Below, in pieces: positions 33,164 to 43,178 of a stretch of 64,000 bases of DNA. Below the pieces are notes generated by a model. That model worked only from the letters and a program-made list of their open reading frames with translations, was not told the DNA's origin and ran no database searches. Source of the DNA: Cellulomonas sp. 73-145 (lineage in GTDB: Bacteria > Actinomycetota > Actinomycetes > Actinomycetales > Cellulomonadaceae); NCBI GenBank assembly GCA_001898185.1, contig MKTI01000010.1, positions 1-64,000 on the forward strand, written 5' to 3'. The translations under genes and the position numbers were made by a program. Every line of letters begins with the position of its first letter. The first letter of the stretch is position 1.

Positions 33164-33813
33164 GCCGGTTGGAGCTCGCGATCCTGCTGGTCGCCGTCGT
33201 GCTGCTGGTGCTCCTGTGGCTGGTCTGGGTGGCGGCGACCCGGCTGGACCGGTTGCACCGGAGGGTCGGTGCCTCCCGGGCGGTGGTCGACGCCCAGCTG
33301 GTGCGCCGCGCGACGGCGGCAGCCGAGCTGGCCACGAGCGGGCTGCTGGACCCCGCCAGCGCGATGATCGTCGGCGAGGCCGCCTGGACGTCGCTGAGCT
33401 GCGAAGGCCCCGAACCCGCGGCGCTCACCGTCCCGCCGGACCTGCGGCGGCTCCTCGACACCTCGTCGGACGAACCCGGCTCGGCTGCCCATCCACCGCA
33501 GCCCTGCGACCGGGGTCAGGTCGAGAGCGACCTGACCGCGGCGCTCCGCGAGGTGCTGCGCGACCCCGAGGAGGTGGCCGCGCTCCGGGCCGAGCTGGGG
33601 GGCGACGGGCTGCTCGACGACCTCGCGGCGGCCTGGTACCGCGTCCAGCTGGCGCGCCGGTTCCACAACGACGCCGTCGCACAGACCCGGGCCGCCCGCC
33701 GCGGCGCCCTGGTGCGCCTGCTCCGGCTCGCGGGCACGGCGCCCAACCCCACGACGCTCGAGCTCGACGACGCGTGGCCCGAGGGTCTGCCGATGGTGCG
33801 CCCGCGCCCCTGA
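33160..33813 (+). CDS. LemA-like single-pass membrane protein
   Basis: A 217-residue protein. One membrane helix at the N-terminus (LAILLVAVVLLVLLWLVWVA) is followed by a helical domain. The segment ARRFHNDAVAQTRAARR resembles LemA proteins (YNDAV region). The same gene follows pimA in other actinobacteria, where it is listed as a conserved membrane protein. Start ATG overlaps the pimA stop (ATGA). Role unknown; a link to PIM or envelope assembly is suggested only by position. Confidence 0.7.
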   Translation: MSRLELAILLVAVVLLVLLWLVWVAATRLDRLHRRVGASRAVVDAQLVRRATAAAELATSGLLDPASAMIVGEAAWTSLSCEGPEPAALTVPPDLRRLLDTSSDEPGSAAHPPQPCDRGQVESDLTAALREVLRDPEEVAALRAELGGDGLLDDLAAAWYRVQLARRFHNDAVAQTRAARRGALVRLLRLAGTAPNPTTLELDDAWPEGLPMVRPRP

Positions 33814-33891
33814 ACGGCCCCGCGGGGCCCTCGGAGCACCGGTCTACGATGGGCCGTCCCCCCACCGCAGAACGGATGAGCGAGGCGCGAC

Positions 33892-34803
33892 GTGAGCACG
33901 GAGAAGGAAGTCCAGGACAACGGCGTGATCGGCACCGCGCGCGTCAAGCGCGGGATGGCCGAGATGCTCAAGGGCGGCGTCATCATGGACGTCGTCACCC
34001 CGGAGCAGGCCAAGATCGCCGAGGACGCCGGGGCCGTCGCCGTGATGGCTCTCGAGCGGGTCCCGGCGGACATCCGGGCCCAGGGCGGCGTCGCGCGGAT
34101 GAGCGACCCGGACCTGATCGACGGCATCGTCAGCACCGTGTCCATCCCGGTGATGGCCAAGGCCCGCATCGGCCACTTCGTCGAGGCACAGGTGCTGCAG
34201 AGCCTCGGGGTGGACTACGTGGACGAGTCCGAGGTGCTGACGCCGGCCGACTACGCCCACCACATCGACAAGTGGGCGTTCACCGTGCCCTTCGTGTGCG
34301 GCGCCACCAACCTCGGCGAGGCGCTGCGGCGCATCAACGAGGGTGCGGCGATGATCCGCTCCAAGGGCGAGGCCGGCACCGGTGACGTCTCGAACGCCAC
34401 CACGCACATGCGGACCATCCGGGACGAGATCCGCCGGCTGACCTCCCTGCCGGAGGACGAGCTGTTCCTCGCGGCGAAGGAGCTCGCGGCCCCGTACGAC
34501 CTGGTGGTCGAGGTCGCCCGGGCCGGGAAGCTGCCGGTCGTGCTCTTCACCGCCGGTGGCATCGCCACCCCGGCGGACGCCGCGATGATGATGCAGCTCG
34601 GCGCCGAGGGCGTCTTCGTCGGCTCGGGCATCTTCAAGTCCGGCAACCCGGCGCAGCGCGCCGCGGCGATCGTCAAGGCGACCACGTTCTACGACGACCC
34701 GGACGTCATCGCCAAGGTCTCGCGTGGTCTCGGCGAGGCGATGGTCGGGATCAACGTCGACGACGTCCCGGTGCCGCACCGGCTGGCCGAGCGGGGTTGG
34801 TGA
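33892..34803 (+). CDS. pdxS: Pyridoxal 5'-phosphate synthase lyase subunit PdxS
   Basis: A 303-residue TIM-barrel enzyme that builds PLP from ribose 5-phosphate, glyceraldehyde 3-phosphate and ammonia delivered by PdxT. The two catalytic lysines are Lys90 (MAKARIGHF) and Lys158 ([11 protein letters not shown]); the start [13 protein letters not shown] segment and [20 protein letters not shown] are diagnostic. Start GTG 33892. Its stop overlaps the nudix gene start. Confidence 0.97.
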   Translation: MSTEKEVQDNGVIGTARVKRGMAEMLKGGVIMDVVTPEQAKIAEDAGAVAVMALERVPADIRAQGGVARMSDPDLIDGIVSTVSIPVMAKARIGHFVEAQVLQSLGVDYVDESEVLTPADYAHHIDKWAFTVPFVCGATNLGEALRRINEGAAMIRSKGEAGTGDVSNATTHMRTIRDEIRRLTSLPEDELFLAAKELAAPYDLVVEVARAGKLPVVLFTAGGIATPADAAMMMQLGAEGVFVGSGIFKSGNPAQRAAAIVKATTFYDDPDVIAKVSRGLGEAMVGINVDDVPVPHRLAERGW

Positions 34804-35384
34804 CCACAGGCCGTCCCACCGACGGCGACGCCGACGGGGGAGCGGTGTCCGGGCTGGGACCCGACTGGATACCCGGCCCGGACGGTCTGCTGTTCCGGCG
34901 CGCCGCGCGGGTCATCCTGCTCGACGACCAGGACCGCGTGCTGCTGATGCGCGGCCACGACCTCGACCAGCCCGGCCGCAGCTGGTGGTTCACCATCGGT
35001 GGGGGCATCGCCGAGGGCGAGGCGTCGCGGCAGGCCGCCGTGCGCGAGCTCGAGGAGGAGACCGGCATCCGCCTGGACGCGGAGCAGCTGGTCGGGCCGG
35101 TGTACACCAGGTCGGCGATCTTCGACTTCTACGCGCAGCACTGCCGGCAGGACGAGGACCTGTACCTGGCCCGGATCGCCTCCGACGGTCTGGGCGAGCT
35201 CAGCCGCGACGGCTGGACGCACGTGGAGCTCGACGTCCTCGACGAGGTGCGGTGGTGGGAGCTGGACGAGCTCCGGGCCGTCGAGATCGAGGTGTTCCCG
35301 GCCGGTCTGGTGGACCTCGTCGCCGCGCTGGTACCCGGTTGGGACGGCGTGACCCGGCACCTGGGCCTCGCACGAGAGGTGTGA
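34800..35384 (+). CDS. Nudix hydrolase
   Basis: A 194-residue nudix protein. The nudix box [18 protein letters not shown] then EEETGI is complete (G-x5-E-x7-R-E-x2-E-E-x-G). Its substrate, some nucleoside diphosphate derivative, cannot be read. GTG 34800 overlaps the pdxS stop (GTGA), so it is translated with pdxS; a TTG three bases earlier is an unlikely alternative. Confidence 0.88.
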   Translation: MTTGRPTDGDADGGAVSGLGPDWIPGPDGLLFRRAARVILLDDQDRVLLMRGHDLDQPGRSWWFTIGGGIAEGEASRQAAVRELEEETGIRLDAEQLVGPVYTRSAIFDFYAQHCRQDEDLYLARIASDGLGELSRDGWTHVELDVLDEVRWWELDELRAVEIEVFPAGLVDLVAALVPGWDGVTRHLGLAREV

Positions 35385-35448
35385 CCGGCGAGGCCGTCTG
35401 ACGGCGGGGGAGGCCGGCGCCGTCGGGCGTGACCTCCGCCTGCAGTCC

Positions 35449-36717
35449 TCAGGTGACCTGGGCGCGCAGTGCATACGCCGGGTCGCGGTGCTCTCCGCCG
35501 TCGAGCACCGCGCGCAGCGCCCGTGCGGCCGTCAGCATGTCGACGTGCGTCAGGTACGGCGCCGCGACGCCGAGCCGGACCACGTCCGGCGTGCGGAAGT
35601 CGCCGAGCACGCCCCGCGCGGCGAGCGCCCGCACCACCCCGTAGGCCTCCGGGTGCCGGACGGACAGCTGCGAGCCGCGCCGCTCGTCCTGGGCAGGGGT
35701 GACGACGTCCAGGGCGGGCACCAGCTCCTCGATCGCCTCTCTCAGGTACCGGGTCAGCGAGAGGGAACGGCTCCGAAGGGCGCCGAGGTCGACGCCCTCG
35801 AACGCACCGAGCGCCGCCTCGAGCGCCACCATCGACAGCACGGGCGGCGTCCCGACCCGGAACCGGCCGATCCCGGGTGCCGGCTCGTAGGTGGGCTCCA
35901 TGGCGAACGGCCGCGCGTGCCCGTGCCAGCCGGGCAGCACGTTGGCCGCCTCGACCAGGTGCCGTCGGGCCACGTAGAGGTAGGCGGGCGACCCCGGACC
36001 GCCGTTGAGGAACTTGTACGTGCAGCCCACGGCGAGGTCGACCTGGTGCACGTCGAGTCCCACCTCGACGGCCCCCGCCGAGTGGCACAGGTCCCACACC
36101 GCGAGGGCACCCGCCTCGTGCGCGGCAGCGGTCACGCCCGCGAGGTCCCAAAGCCGACCCGTCCGGTAGTCCACCTGCGAGTACGCGACCGCGCCGACCG
36201 GCCGTCCCTCCGCCGCGAGTCGGGCCAGGGCGGTCTCCGCCTCGTCGGGCGGGGCGGTGACCACCGTCCACCCCACCTGCTCGGCCACCCCGGCCGCCAC
36301 GTACAGGTCGGTGGGGAACGACCCCGGGTCGGTGAGCAGCACCGGTCGGTCAGGACGGAGCCGCGCGGCGGCGTGCAGCGCCTGGTGCAGCCGCACGGTC
36401 GTCGAGTCGCCGACCACCACCTGACCCGGGGCGGCCCCGACCAGCCGGGCGACGGCGTCGCCGACCCGCAGCGGGGCGTCCCACCAGGCGTGGTCGTTCC
36501 ACGAGGCGACGAGGTCGCTGCCCCACTGCACCCGCACGGCGTCCTCCAGCGCAGCCGCCACCCCTCGCGGCAGCGCGCCGAGCGAGTTGCCGTCGAGGTA
36601 GACCAGGCCGGGTGGCAGCTCGAAGCGGTCGCGCAGGTCCGTGCCGGCGTGGCGGCGGTCGAGCTCGCGCGCGCGGATCTCGAGCCGGTCGGGTGCCTCG
36701 TCGTCGGTGGGTGCCAC
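35449..36717 (-). CDS. kynU: Kynureninase
   Basis: A 422-residue PLP-dependent enzyme of fold type I that splits kynurenine to anthranilate and alanine. Markers are [16 protein letters not shown] at the start, the [11 protein letters not shown]sp for the PLP ring, and the PLP lysine in [23 protein letters not shown] 36717 is used; the frame runs further but homology begins here. It sits between pdxS and pdxT on the opposite strand, divergent from pdxT by 46 bases. No kynurenine formamidase or dioxygenase gene is in the window. Confidence 0.9.
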   Translation of the reverse strand: MAPTDDEAPDRLEIRARELDRRHAGTDLRDRFELPPGLVYLDGNSLGALPRGVAAALEDAVRVQWGSDLVASWNDHAWWDAPLRVGDAVARLVGAAPGQVVVGDSTTVRLHQALHAAARLRPDRPVLLTDPGSFPTDLYVAAGVAEQVGWTVVTAPPDEAETALARLAAEGRPVGAVAYSQVDYRTGRLWDLAGVTAAAHEAGALAVWDLCHSAGAVEVGLDVHQVDLAVGCTYKFLNGGPGSPAYLYVARRHLVEAANVLPGWHGHARPFAMEPTYEPAPGIGRFRVGTPPVLSMVALEAALGAFEGVDLGALRSRSLSLTRYLREAIEELVPALDVVTPAQDERRGSQLSVRHPEAYGVVRALAARGVLGDFRTPDVVRLGVAAPYLTHVDMLTAARALRAVLDGGEHRDPAYALRAQVT

Positions 36718-36749
36718 GGGCGCCAGCCTGCCAGCCCGCGAGACCGACC

Positions 36750-36764
36750 TAGGATCGCTCCCCG
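36750..36764 (+). promoter_or_regulatory. -10 box of leaderless pdxT
   Basis: TAGGAT at 36750-36755 is followed eight bases later by the GTG start. That spacing puts transcription start at or next to the start codon. No ribosome site is present. Confidence 0.5.
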
Positions 36765-37366
36765 TGACCACGACCGTCGGAGTCCTCGCCCTGCAGGGCG
36801 ACGTGCGCGAGCACGTCGCCGCCCTCACGGCCGTCGGGGCGCGGGGCGTGCCGGTGCGCCGGACGACGGAGCTCGACGCGGTGGACGCCCTGGTGCTTCC
36901 GGGGGGCGAGTCCACCACCATCGACAAGCTGCTGCGGGCGTTCGACCTGTTCGGGCCCGTCCAGCAGCGGCTGCGCGACGGGATGCCCGCCTACGGGTCC
37001 TGCGCCGGCATGATCCTCCTGGCCGACCGCGTGCTCGACGGCACCTCGGACCAGCAGACGCTCGGCGGCCTCGACGTCACCGTGCGCCGCAACGCCTTCG
37101 GCCGACAGGTGGACTCGTTCGAGACCGACCTGTCGATCGAGGGGATCGAGGGCGAGCCGGTGCACGCCGTGTTCATCAGGGCGCCGTGGGTCGAGGAGGT
37201 CGGGCCGGCTGCCCGGGTCCTCGGTCGGGTCGAAGGCGGGCATGCCGCCGGTAGGATCGTCGCGGTGCGCCAGGGCCCGTTGCTCGTCACGTCGTTCCAC
37301 CCGGAGGTCACCGGGGACACGCGGGTGCACCGACTGTTCGTCGAGATGGTGCGCGGGGACCGATGA
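36764..37366 (+). CDS. pdxT: Pyridoxal 5'-phosphate synthase glutaminase subunit PdxT
   Basis: A 200-residue class I glutaminase that supplies ammonia to PdxS. Motifs are [27 protein letters not shown], the nucleophile Cys80 in YGSCAGMI, and SFHPEVTGD with the catalytic His-x-Glu. GTG 36764 fits the family start. It is separated from pdxS by a nudix gene and a divergent kynureninase. Confidence 0.95.
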   Translation: MTTTVGVLALQGDVREHVAALTAVGARGVPVRRTTELDAVDALVLPGGESTTIDKLLRAFDLFGPVQQRLRDGMPAYGSCAGMILLADRVLDGTSDQQTLGGLDVTVRRNAFGRQVDSFETDLSIEGIEGEPVHAVFIRAPWVEEVGPAARVLGRVEGGHAAGRIVAVRQGPLLVTSFHPEVTGDTRVHRLFVEMVRGDR

Positions 37367-37429
37367 GCGGCGGCGGTGCCGCCCGGGCCGCGACCACCGG
37401 CACGCACGAGGACTGAGGGGTAGCAGCAC

Positions 37430-38188
37430 ATGTCGGGTCACTCCAAGTGGGCCACCACCAAGCACAAGAAGGCCGTCATCGACGCGAAGCGCGGCAAGCT
37501 CTTCGCCAAGCTGATCAAGAACATCGAGGTCGCGGCCCGCACCGGTGGCGGTGACCCGGCCGGCAACCCGACGCTGTTCGACGCGATCCAGAAGGCCAAG
37601 AAGACCTCGGTCCCCAACGAGAACATCGACCGGGCGGTCAAGCGGGGCTCCGGCCAGGAGGCCGGCGGCGCCGACTACCAGACGATCATGTACGAGGGCT
37701 ACGGGCCCGGCGGCATCGCCGTCCTCGTCGAGTGCCTGACGGACAACCGGAACCGAGCGGCGTCGGACGTCCGCGTGGCGTTCACCCGCAACGGCGGCAC
37801 GATGGCCGACCCCGGGTCGGTGTCCTACCTCTTCTCGCGCAAGGGCGTCGTCATCGTGCCCAAGGAGGGCACCGACGAGGACGCGGTGACCGAGGCCGTG
37901 CTCGACGCCGGCGGCGAGGAGATCACCGACAACGGCGACACCTTCGAGGTGCTGAGCGAGGCCACCGACCTGGTGCCGGTACGCACGGCGCTGCAGGACG
38001 CGGGGATCGAGTACGACTCCGCCGACGTCGTCTTCTACCCGTCGATGCAGGTCGAGGTCGACGTCGAGGGTGCCCGCAAGATCCTGCGGCTGATCGATGC
38101 GCTCGAGGACTCGGACGACGTGCAGAACGTCTTCACCAACTTCGACGCGCCGGACGAGGTCATGGCGCAGCTCGAGGACGAGGACTGA
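37430..38188 (+). CDS. YebC/PmpR family transcriptional regulator
   Basis: A 252-residue protein of the TACO1/YebC family. It begins [20 protein letters not shown] and contains [32 protein letters not shown] and YLFSRKGVV. Some members act as DNA-binding regulators, and others help ribosomes through proline stretches. It lies next to ruvC as in most actinobacteria. Confidence 0.95.
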   Translation: MSGHSKWATTKHKKAVIDAKRGKLFAKLIKNIEVAARTGGGDPAGNPTLFDAIQKAKKTSVPNENIDRAVKRGSGQEAGGADYQTIMYEGYGPGGIAVLVECLTDNRNRAASDVRVAFTRNGGTMADPGSVSYLFSRKGVVIVPKEGTDEDAVTEAVLDAGGEEITDNGDTFEVLSEATDLVPVRTALQDAGIEYDSADVVFYPSMQVEVDVEGARKILRLIDALEDSDDVQNVFTNFDAPDEVMAQLEDED

Positions 38189-38252
38189 CGCCTCACGGCG
38201 CCACCCGGCACGTCGCACGCCGCCGCTGCCGGGCTCGGTCCATCATCACCAC

Positions 38253-38819
38253 GTGCGCGTCCTCGGAGTCGATCCCGGCCTGACCCGGTGCGGCATCGGC
38301 GTGGTCGACGGGCTCCCGGGACGGCAGCTACGGCTCGTCGCGGTCGGTGTGGCCCGCTCCGACCCGACCGCCGAGGTCGACCAGCGGCTGTGGCGCATCG
38401 AGCAGCAGCTCGAGGAGTGGATCGAGGAGCACGGGCCCGACGCGGTGGCCGTAGAGCGCGTGTTCGCGCAGCACAACGTGCGCACGGTGATGGGGACCGC
38501 ACAGGTGGCCGGCATCGCGCTGGTCGCAGCGGCCCGCCGCCGCATCCCGGTCGCGTTGCACACGCCGAGCGAGGTGAAGGCGGCCGTGACGGGCAGCGGC
38601 ACGGCGGGGAAGTCGCAGGTGCAGACGATGGTCGCCCGCCTGCTGGACCTGTCCGAGCTGCCGCGACCCGCCGACGCGGCGGACGCGCTCGCCCTGGCGA
38701 TCTGCCACCTGTGGCGACCGGCCGGCGCGCTCGGCGCACCGCAGCGCGCGCCGGGCTCGCTGACCCCCGCGCAGCGCGCCTGGGCCGCCGCCGAGCAGGC
38801 CTCCCGCCGTCGCGGGTAG
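38253..38819 (+). CDS. ruvC: Holliday junction endonuclease RuvC
   Basis: A 188-residue nuclease that cuts four-way junctions. The catalytic Asp7 is in [11 protein letters not shown], a Glu is in VAVERVF, and the C-terminal acidic pair is in [19 protein letters not shown] 38253 fits the family start. It is followed by ruvA and ruvB on the same strand. Confidence 0.95.
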   Translation: MRVLGVDPGLTRCGIGVVDGLPGRQLRLVAVGVARSDPTAEVDQRLWRIEQQLEEWIEEHGPDAVAVERVFAQHNVRTVMGTAQVAGIALVAAARRRIPVALHTPSEVKAAVTGSGTAGKSQVQTMVARLLDLSELPRPADAADALALAICHLWRPAGALGAPQRAPGSLTPAQRAWAAAEQASRRRG

Positions 38820-38896
38820 TCCGTGTCGTTCGTACAGGTGTTCGCTGCGATGTGGCAGCATGACGGCGGACGACGACCCGGAGACAGGAGGCCGCG

Positions 38897-39517
38897 GTGA
38901 TCGCCTCGATCCAGGGCACCGTGCTGGCAGTTCGGTTGGACTCCGCCGTGCTCGCGGTGGGGGGTGTCGGCCTGCTGGTGCAGGCGACGCCGACGACGCT
39001 CGCCGGCCTCCGCGTCGGGAGCGCCGCGACGCTGTCCACGACGCTGGTCGTCCGCGAGGACTCCCTGACGCTCTACGGCTTCGCCGACGACGACGAGCGC
39101 GACGTCTTCGAGGTCGTCCAGACGGTCAGCGGCGTCGGGCCGCGGCTGGCCCTCGCCATGCTGGCGGTGCACACCCCGGACGGACTGCGCAGGGCGGTGG
39201 CCGACGAGGACCTCGCCGCGCTGCAGCGCGTACCGGGCATCGGTCGCAAGGGCGCGCAGCGCATCGTCCTCGAGCTGGGCGACCGCCTGGGTGCCCCCGC
39301 CGTGCGCGCGACCGCGGCCGGTCCGGCACCCGCGGCCGCACCCTCGGACCGCCGCGACCAGGTGGTCGAGGCGCTCGTCGGTCTCGGCTGGCAGGCGCGG
39401 ACGGCGCAGGACGCGGTGACCTCGGTGCTCGACGGCAGCACGGAGCCGATCGCCGCCGAGGACGTCGCCGGTGTGCTCCGTGCGGCGCTGCGCACGCTGG
39501 GCGGTGCGCGTGGCTGA
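38897..39517 (+). CDS. ruvA: Holliday junction DNA helicase subunit RuvA
   Basis: A 206-residue junction-binding protein: an OB-fold N-terminal domain ([12 protein letters not shown]), two helix-hairpin-helix motifs ([13 protein letters not shown] and [16 protein letters not shown]), an Ala/Pro linker and a C-terminal RuvB-contact domain. GTG 38897 follows AGGAGG. Its stop lies inside the ruvB start region. Confidence 0.95.
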   Translation: MIASIQGTVLAVRLDSAVLAVGGVGLLVQATPTTLAGLRVGSAATLSTTLVVREDSLTLYGFADDDERDVFEVVQTVSGVGPRLALAMLAVHTPDGLRRAVADEDLAALQRVPGIGRKGAQRIVLELGDRLGAPAVRATAAGPAPAAAPSDRRDQVVEALVGLGWQARTAQDAVTSVLDGSTEPIAAEDVAGVLRAALRTLGGARG

Positions 39518-40583
39518 GCCCCCGTACGGCGACGCGCCCGAGGAGACCGTGACGGAACGGTTCCGGGCCGACTCGCTGGTCCGCTCGGGTGCGGACGACG
39601 TCGAGCGGGCGGCCGAGGCCGCACTGCGCCCCCGGCGGCTGGACGAGTTCGTCGGTCAGCGCGTCGTCCGCGACCAGCTCTCCCTCGTCCTCCAGGCCGC
39701 CACCGCGCGCGGCAAGGCGCCCGACCACGTGCTGCTCTCGGGACCGCCGGGGCTCGGCAAGACCACGCTGGCGATGATCATCGCGGCCGAGCTGGGCACG
39801 TCGCTGCGCGTCACGAGCGGCCCGGCCATCCAGCACGCGGGCGACCTGGCCGCGGTGCTGTCCTCCCTCGAGGAGGGGGAGGTCCTCTTCCTCGACGAGA
39901 TCCACCGCCTCGCCCGGCCGGCCGAGGAGCTGCTGTACGTCGCCATGGAGGACTTCCGGGTCGACGTGATGGTGGGCAAGGGCGCCGGCGCGAGCGCGAT
40001 CCCGCTGGCGCTCCCACCGTTCACCGTCGTCGGCGCGACGACCCGCGCGGGGCTCCTGCCGGCGCCGCTGCGGGACCGCTTCGGCTTCACCGGCCACCTC
40101 GACTTCTACGACGCCGCCGAGCTGGAGCAGGTGCTCGTGCGCTCGGCCGGCCTGCTGGGCGTCCCGCTCGACCGCCGGGCCGCCGTGGAGATCGCCTCGC
40201 GGTCCCGCGGCACGCCGCGGATCGCCAACCGGCTCCTGAGGCGCGTGCGCGACTGGGCGGAGGTGCGCGGTGACGGGAAGCTCGACCTCCCCGCCGCCCG
40301 TGCCGCGCTCGCCGTGTACGAGGTCGACGAGCGCGGCCTCGACCGGCTGGACCGAGCCGTGCTCAGCGCCCTCTGCACGCGTTTCGGCGGGGGACCGGTG
40401 GGCCTGACGACGTTGGCGGTCGCCGTGGGGGAGGAACCCGAGACCGTGGAGACCGTGGCGGAGCCGTTCCTCGTCCGCGAGGGCCTGGTGGGCCGCACGC
40501 CGCGCGGTCGCGTCGCCCTGCCGGCCGCCTGGGAGCACCTCGGTCTTCGGCCGCCGCAGCCCACGGACACGCTCTTCGCCTGA
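39510..40583 (+). CDS. ruvB: Holliday junction branch migration ATPase RuvB
   Basis: A 357-residue AAA+ motor. [11 protein letters not shown] begins the domain; [11 protein letters not shown] is Walker [10 protein letters not shown] is Walker B, and [18 protein letters not shown] holds sensor 1 and the arginine finger. A winged helix ends the protein. GTG 39510 is used, with GTG 39504 equally possible; both overlap the end of ruvA. Confidence 0.96.
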   Translation: MAEPPYGDAPEETVTERFRADSLVRSGADDVERAAEAALRPRRLDEFVGQRVVRDQLSLVLQAATARGKAPDHVLLSGPPGLGKTTLAMIIAAELGTSLRVTSGPAIQHAGDLAAVLSSLEEGEVLFLDEIHRLARPAEELLYVAMEDFRVDVMVGKGAGASAIPLALPPFTVVGATTRAGLLPAPLRDRFGFTGHLDFYDAAELEQVLVRSAGLLGVPLDRRAAVEIASRSRGTPRIANRLLRRVRDWAEVRGDGKLDLPAARAALAVYEVDERGLDRLDRAVLSALCTRFGGGPVGLTTLAVAVGEEPETVETVAEPFLVREGLVGRTPRGRVALPAAWEHLGLRPPQPTDTLFA

Positions 40584-40676
40584 CGGAACCGGATGGGACC
40601 CATGCGCGTTGGAGGCACCAGTCGCGGCGCCTAGACTGCGGCGGACACACCCGATCTGCAGGAGACTCCCGCGCCC

Positions 40677-41150
40677 ATGGGCAACTACGGCTTCTACATC
40701 ATCATCGCGCTGGCCTTCGGCGCGATGTGGCTCATGTCGAGCCGCACCCGCAAGCAGCAGCAGGCGGCGCAGGAGTTCCGCAACACGCTCGAGCCGGGCG
40801 ACGAGGTGATGACCGGCTCCGGGTTCTTCGGCACGGTGGTCGAGGTCGAGGGCGACGTCATCACCCTCGAGTCCACGCCGGGCAGCCGTACCCGCTGGCT
40901 CCGCGCCGCGATCTCCAAGAAGATCGAGCCCGTCGTCGCCGAGATCGGCGAGGCGGACGACGACGAGGACGAGCCCATCGACGTGCCGGACGACATCTCG
41001 TCGCTCGAGCCGCTGCCGACCCAGGACAGCACCCGCCCTGCCGCAGGCACGAGCACGCCGTCCGCTGCCGACGAGCCGGGCACCACGGCGGAGCCGACCA
41101 CCACCGACGGTGACCGCCCGGACCGCGAGGGTGGTTCGCAGACCAAGTAG
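40677..41150 (+). CDS. yajC: Preprotein translocase subunit YajC
   Basis: A 157-residue single-pass membrane protein that joins SecDF. The helix FYIIIALAFGAMWLM is followed by the conserved RTRKQQQAAQEFRNTLEPGD and MTGSGFFGTVV. The C-terminal 60 residues are acidic and Pro/Thr-rich, longer than in E. coli. It starts the yajC-secD-secF cluster. Confidence 0.93.
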   Translation: MGNYGFYIIIALAFGAMWLMSSRTRKQQQAAQEFRNTLEPGDEVMTGSGFFGTVVEVEGDVITLESTPGSRTRWLRAAISKKIEPVVAEIGEADDDEDEPIDVPDDISSLEPLPTQDSTRPAAGTSTPSAADEPGTTAEPTTTDGDRPDREGGSQTK

Positions 41151-41216
41151 CAGCACCGGCCGGGGGACGCGCCCTCGGCCTCGTCCCCACCGGCGGCAGG
41201 CGTCGCCGGTGCGCGC

Positions 41217-43178
41217 ATGAGAGAGAAGACGTTGGCCGCTCCGACACGCCGGCAACACCCGGTCCGCACGCTCACCACGCTCGGCGTCCTGATCGTCGTG
41301 GCCTTCGCCGCGATCGTCGCGGGGACGAAGTGGTCCTCCGCGACGTTCGCGCCGAAGCTGGCCCTCGACCTCGAAGGCGGCACCCAGATCATCCTCACGC
41401 CGGTCGCGCAGCAGGCCGGTCAGGTGACCTCCACGACGATCAACCAGGCGATCGACGTCATCCGGCAGCGTGTCGACTCCTCCGGCGTCGCCGAGGCTCA
41501 GATCACCAGCCAGAGCGGCAACAAGATCGTCGTCGCGCTTCCCGGCCACCCGTCCGACGAGACGCTGAACCTGGTGCGGACCTCCGCCCAGATGGAGTTC
41601 CGGCCGGTGCTGCAGGTCGGCAACCCGGGCGCGTCGCCGTCCGCGACCGCCTCCGCCACCCCGACACCGGGGGCGACTCCGTCGTCCGCCGCCACACCCG
41701 CGGCGACGCCCGCCGCGACGCCGTCCGCCACGGCGACGGCCGAGGCGAACCCTGCCGCGTCCGCCAGCGCGAGCCCTGCGGCCTCCGCGGGCGCCACGCC
41801 GGCACCGTCCCCCTCGGCCAGCGGACCGACGTCGCCGAGCGACGTCGCCTACTACGTCACGCCGGACGTGCAGGCCAAGTTCGACTCGCTGGACTGCACG
41901 CAGGCGTCGAACCGGACGGGTGGTGTCAACGGCGCGGCCGACGCCGCCTTCGTGACCTGCGACACCGCCGGCACCGCGAAGTACATCCTCGGGCCGGTCG
42001 AGGTGAAGGGCTCCCACATCGCCAGCGCCTCGTCGGGTCTCAACCGCCTGCAGAACGGCGGCACCGGGAACCAGTGGGTGGTCGAGCTGTCGTTCGACTC
42101 CACCGGCACCACGCAGTTCGGCAACGTGAGCTCGCGGCTCTACAGCGAGACGGCGCCGCTCAACCGGTTCGGCATCGTCCTCGACGGTCTCGTCATCGAG
42201 GCGCCGACGATGAACGGCGTCATCAACAACGGTCAGGCGGAGATCTCCGGGTCCTTCACCCGGCAGAGCGCGGCCACCCTGGCCAGCCAGCTGAACTTCG
42301 GTGCGCTGCCGATCAGCTTCCAGGTGGAGAGCGAGCAGCAGATCTCGGCGACGCTCGGTTCCGAGCAGCTGCAGAAGGGCCTGCTCGCCGGCCTGATCGG
42401 CATGGTGCTGGTCGTCCTCTACTCGCTGGTCCAGTACCGGGTGCTCGGCCTGCTGACCGTCGCCTCGCTGGTGCTCGCCGCGATCATCACGTACGCGGTG
42501 ATCACCCTGCTGTCCTGGACGCAGGGCTACCGCCTGTCGCTCCCCGGTGTCGCGGGTCTGATCGTGGCGATCGGTATCACGGCCGACTCCTTCATCGTCT
42601 ACTTCGAACGAATCCGCGACGAGCTGCGCGAAGGGCGTGTGCTCGGCGGTGCGGTCGAGCGCGGCTGGGACCGGGCGCGGCGCACCATCCTGGCGTCCGA
42701 CGCGGTCAACTTCCTCGCCGCCGTCGTCCTCTACGTCCTCGCCGTCGGCAGCGTGCGCGGCTTCGCCTTCACGCTGGGACTGACGACGATCATCGACCTC
42801 GTCATCGTCTTCACGTTCACGCACCCGATGATGGAGATCATCAGCCGCTGGCCGTTCTTCACCGAGGGCCACCGCTTCTCCGGCCTCGACCCGCGGCGCC
42901 TCGGCGTGCCGACCGCCCGCTACGTCGGGCGCGGCCGTGTGGTCACCGCGGGCGAGTCCACCGCGACGGCGGCCCCCGAGGCCGCCGACCAGGGGAGCGG
43001 TCGCCGCAACCCCGTGCCCGTCGGCTCCGGCGCAGGCACGGGCCCCGCGGCCGCCGCCGGCGGCGGCATGACGATCGCCGAACGCCGGGCCGCCCAGCGA
43101 CGAGCCCAGGCAGGCAGCCCGCCCACCGACGCCGGCGCCGACGAGACGCCCACCGCCACCGAAGGGGACGAGCACTGA
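41217..43178 (+). CDS. secD: Protein translocase subunit SecD with low-complexity insert
   Basis: A 653-residue membrane protein that uses the proton gradient to help pull proteins through SecYEG. It has an N-terminal helix, then LDLEGGTQIILTP of the first periplasmic domain, and the QRVDSSGVAEAQI motif. The later P1 region contains FGALPISFQVESEQQISATLG, and six C-terminal helices hold GLIVAIGITADSFIVYFERI. Residues about 137-208 are a nearly pure Ala/Pro/Ser/Thr stretch inserted in the P1 domain. A second Ala/Gly-rich tail ends the protein. The stop overlaps the secF start (TGATG). Confidence 0.95.
   Translation: MREKTLAAPTRRQHPVRTLTTLGVLIVVAFAAIVAGTKWSSATFAPKLALDLEGGTQIILTPVAQQAGQVTSTTINQAIDVIRQRVDSSGVAEAQITSQSGNKIVVALPGHPSDETLNLVRTSAQMEFRPVLQVGNPGASPSATASATPTPGATPSSAATPAATPAATPSATATAEANPAASASASPAASAGATPAPSPSASGPTSPSDVAYYVTPDVQAKFDSLDCTQASNRTGGVNGAADAAFVTCDTAGTAKYILGPVEVKGSHIASASSGLNRLQNGGTGNQWVVELSFDSTGTTQFGNVSSRLYSETAPLNRFGIVLDGLVIEAPTMNGVINNGQAEISGSFTRQSAATLASQLNFGALPISFQVESEQQISATLGSEQLQKGLLAGLIGMVLVVLYSLVQYRVLGLLTVASLVLAAIITYAVITLLSWTQGYRLSLPGVAGLIVAIGITADSFIVYFERIRDELREGRVLGGAVERGWDRARRTILASDAVNFLAAVVLYVLAVGSVRGFAFTLGLTTIIDLVIVFTFTHPMMEIISRWPFFTEGHRFSGLDPRRLGVPTARYVGRGRVVTAGESTATAAPEAADQGSGRRNPVPVGSGAGTGPAAAAGGGMTIAERRAAQRRAQAGSPPTDAGADETPTATEGDEH

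Noticed and set aside
39126..43175. 1349-codon minus-strand frame over ruvA to secD
   Set aside because: Antisense to conserved core genes, low-complexity translation, no domain pattern.
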